From assembly GCF_000591055.1 (NCBI RefSeq), contig NC_020388.1, positions 1,922,001-1,986,000 on the forward strand: a DNA stretch of 64,000 nt. Direction: 5' to 3'. Source of the DNA: Natronomonas moolapensis 8.8.11 (GTDB taxonomy: Archaea > Halobacteriota > Halobacteria > Halobacteriales > Haloarculaceae). The notes beneath the pieces are model-generated. The model did not search any database and was not told the origin of the DNA. It worked only from the letters and a program-made list of their open reading frames with translations. Shown here piece after piece: positions 63,805 to 64,000 of this stretch (positions are counted from its first letter, which is position 1; each line of letters opens with the position of its first letter). A program made the position numbers and the translations under genes.

Positions 63805-64000
63805 ATGTACGGCGTCGTCACGCGGAACGAGGAAGAAGCCTGCTGGCCCGACTTCGACCGCGGGTTCTACGAGGTCAAAGACGTCTCCGGCCGGTCCGCC
63901 GAACCGGTCCCCGACACGGTGAGTATGGTCTCCTGTTTCGGCGACAACGCCGCCGCCGAGGAGAACCCAGACCTCGTTCCCATCACCCCCGACGGGGTAC
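63805..64000 (+). CDS. Haloarchaeal protein, 3' end beyond the window
   Basis: The frame starts at ATG 63805 (MYGVVTRNEEEACWPDFD) and is open through the right edge for 65 codons. The visible part contains GFYEVKDVSG and MVSCFGDNAAAEENPDL and is acidic with no membrane span. I do not recognise a family from the fragment. No TATA box is evident in the GC-rich upstream region. Confidence 0.65.
   Translation, partial: MYGVVTRNEEEACWPDFDRGFYEVKDVSGRSAEPVPDTVSMVSCFGDNAAAEENPDLVPITPDGV

Overview
The window is a chromosome segment of a haloarchaeon (class Halobacteria). The support is acidic proteins, TTTATAAA-type TATA boxes placed about 20-27 bases ahead of many start codons (leaderless transcripts), HalX, HalOD1 and Bat-type regulators, a UbiA-type ether-lipid enzyme, a PurN-PurH fusion, TrmY, HerA and NurA, and AglM. 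I do not assign a genus. Two tRNA genes are present: Arg(UCG) on the minus strand and Pro(CGG) on the plus strand.

Bases 1-6458 are an accessory island, visibly more AT-rich than the rest, that abuts the 3' end of tRNA-Arg. It holds a minus-strand set of three unrecognised genes (tandem winged-helix-like protein, coiled-coil protein, and a helical protein cut by the window edge). It also holds an IS4-type transposase split by a 405-base element that carries its own ribbon-helix-helix gene between two palindromes, an IS5-like remnant, a Tat lipoprotein with no start codon, and an IS1595-type transposase broken by one stop codon. From 6630 onward the DNA is GC-rich core.

Bases 6.6-9.2 kb carry lipid prenyltransferase, a CoA-binding protein and lipoate ligase. 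Bases 9.7-19.8 kb are a signalling region: a very large multi-PAS histidine kinase, its adjacent REC-HalX-PAS-GAF-Bat regulator, a second HalX regulator with HalOD1 and membrane partners, and a divergent winged-helix regulator. Bases 20-31.6 kb carry a degenerate threonine-synthase-like protein, a soluble chemotaxis transducer with a KaiC-like tail, dapAB of the diaminopimelate lysine pathway (lysA is at 46.4 kb), a TrkA-N protein and NurA. Bases 31.8-42.1 kb carry icd, proS, a PP-loop enzyme, gltB and gcvH. Bases 42.2-52.9 kb carry a NYN protein, a cation exchanger, a membrane transducer, lysA, deoC, purB and HAD/APH proteins. Bases 53.1-64 kb carry purNH, a Nudix/IF2B-like fusion, aglM, trmY, tRNA-Pro, HerA, a RecA-like protein without a P-loop, pyrBI and a 22-residue microprotein.

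The most unusual non-gene signals are three dispersed copies of an element of exactly 116 bases with inverted ends, the nested 405-base RHH element with an 11-base target duplication, and two solitary IS200/IS605-type hairpins ending in the same sequence.
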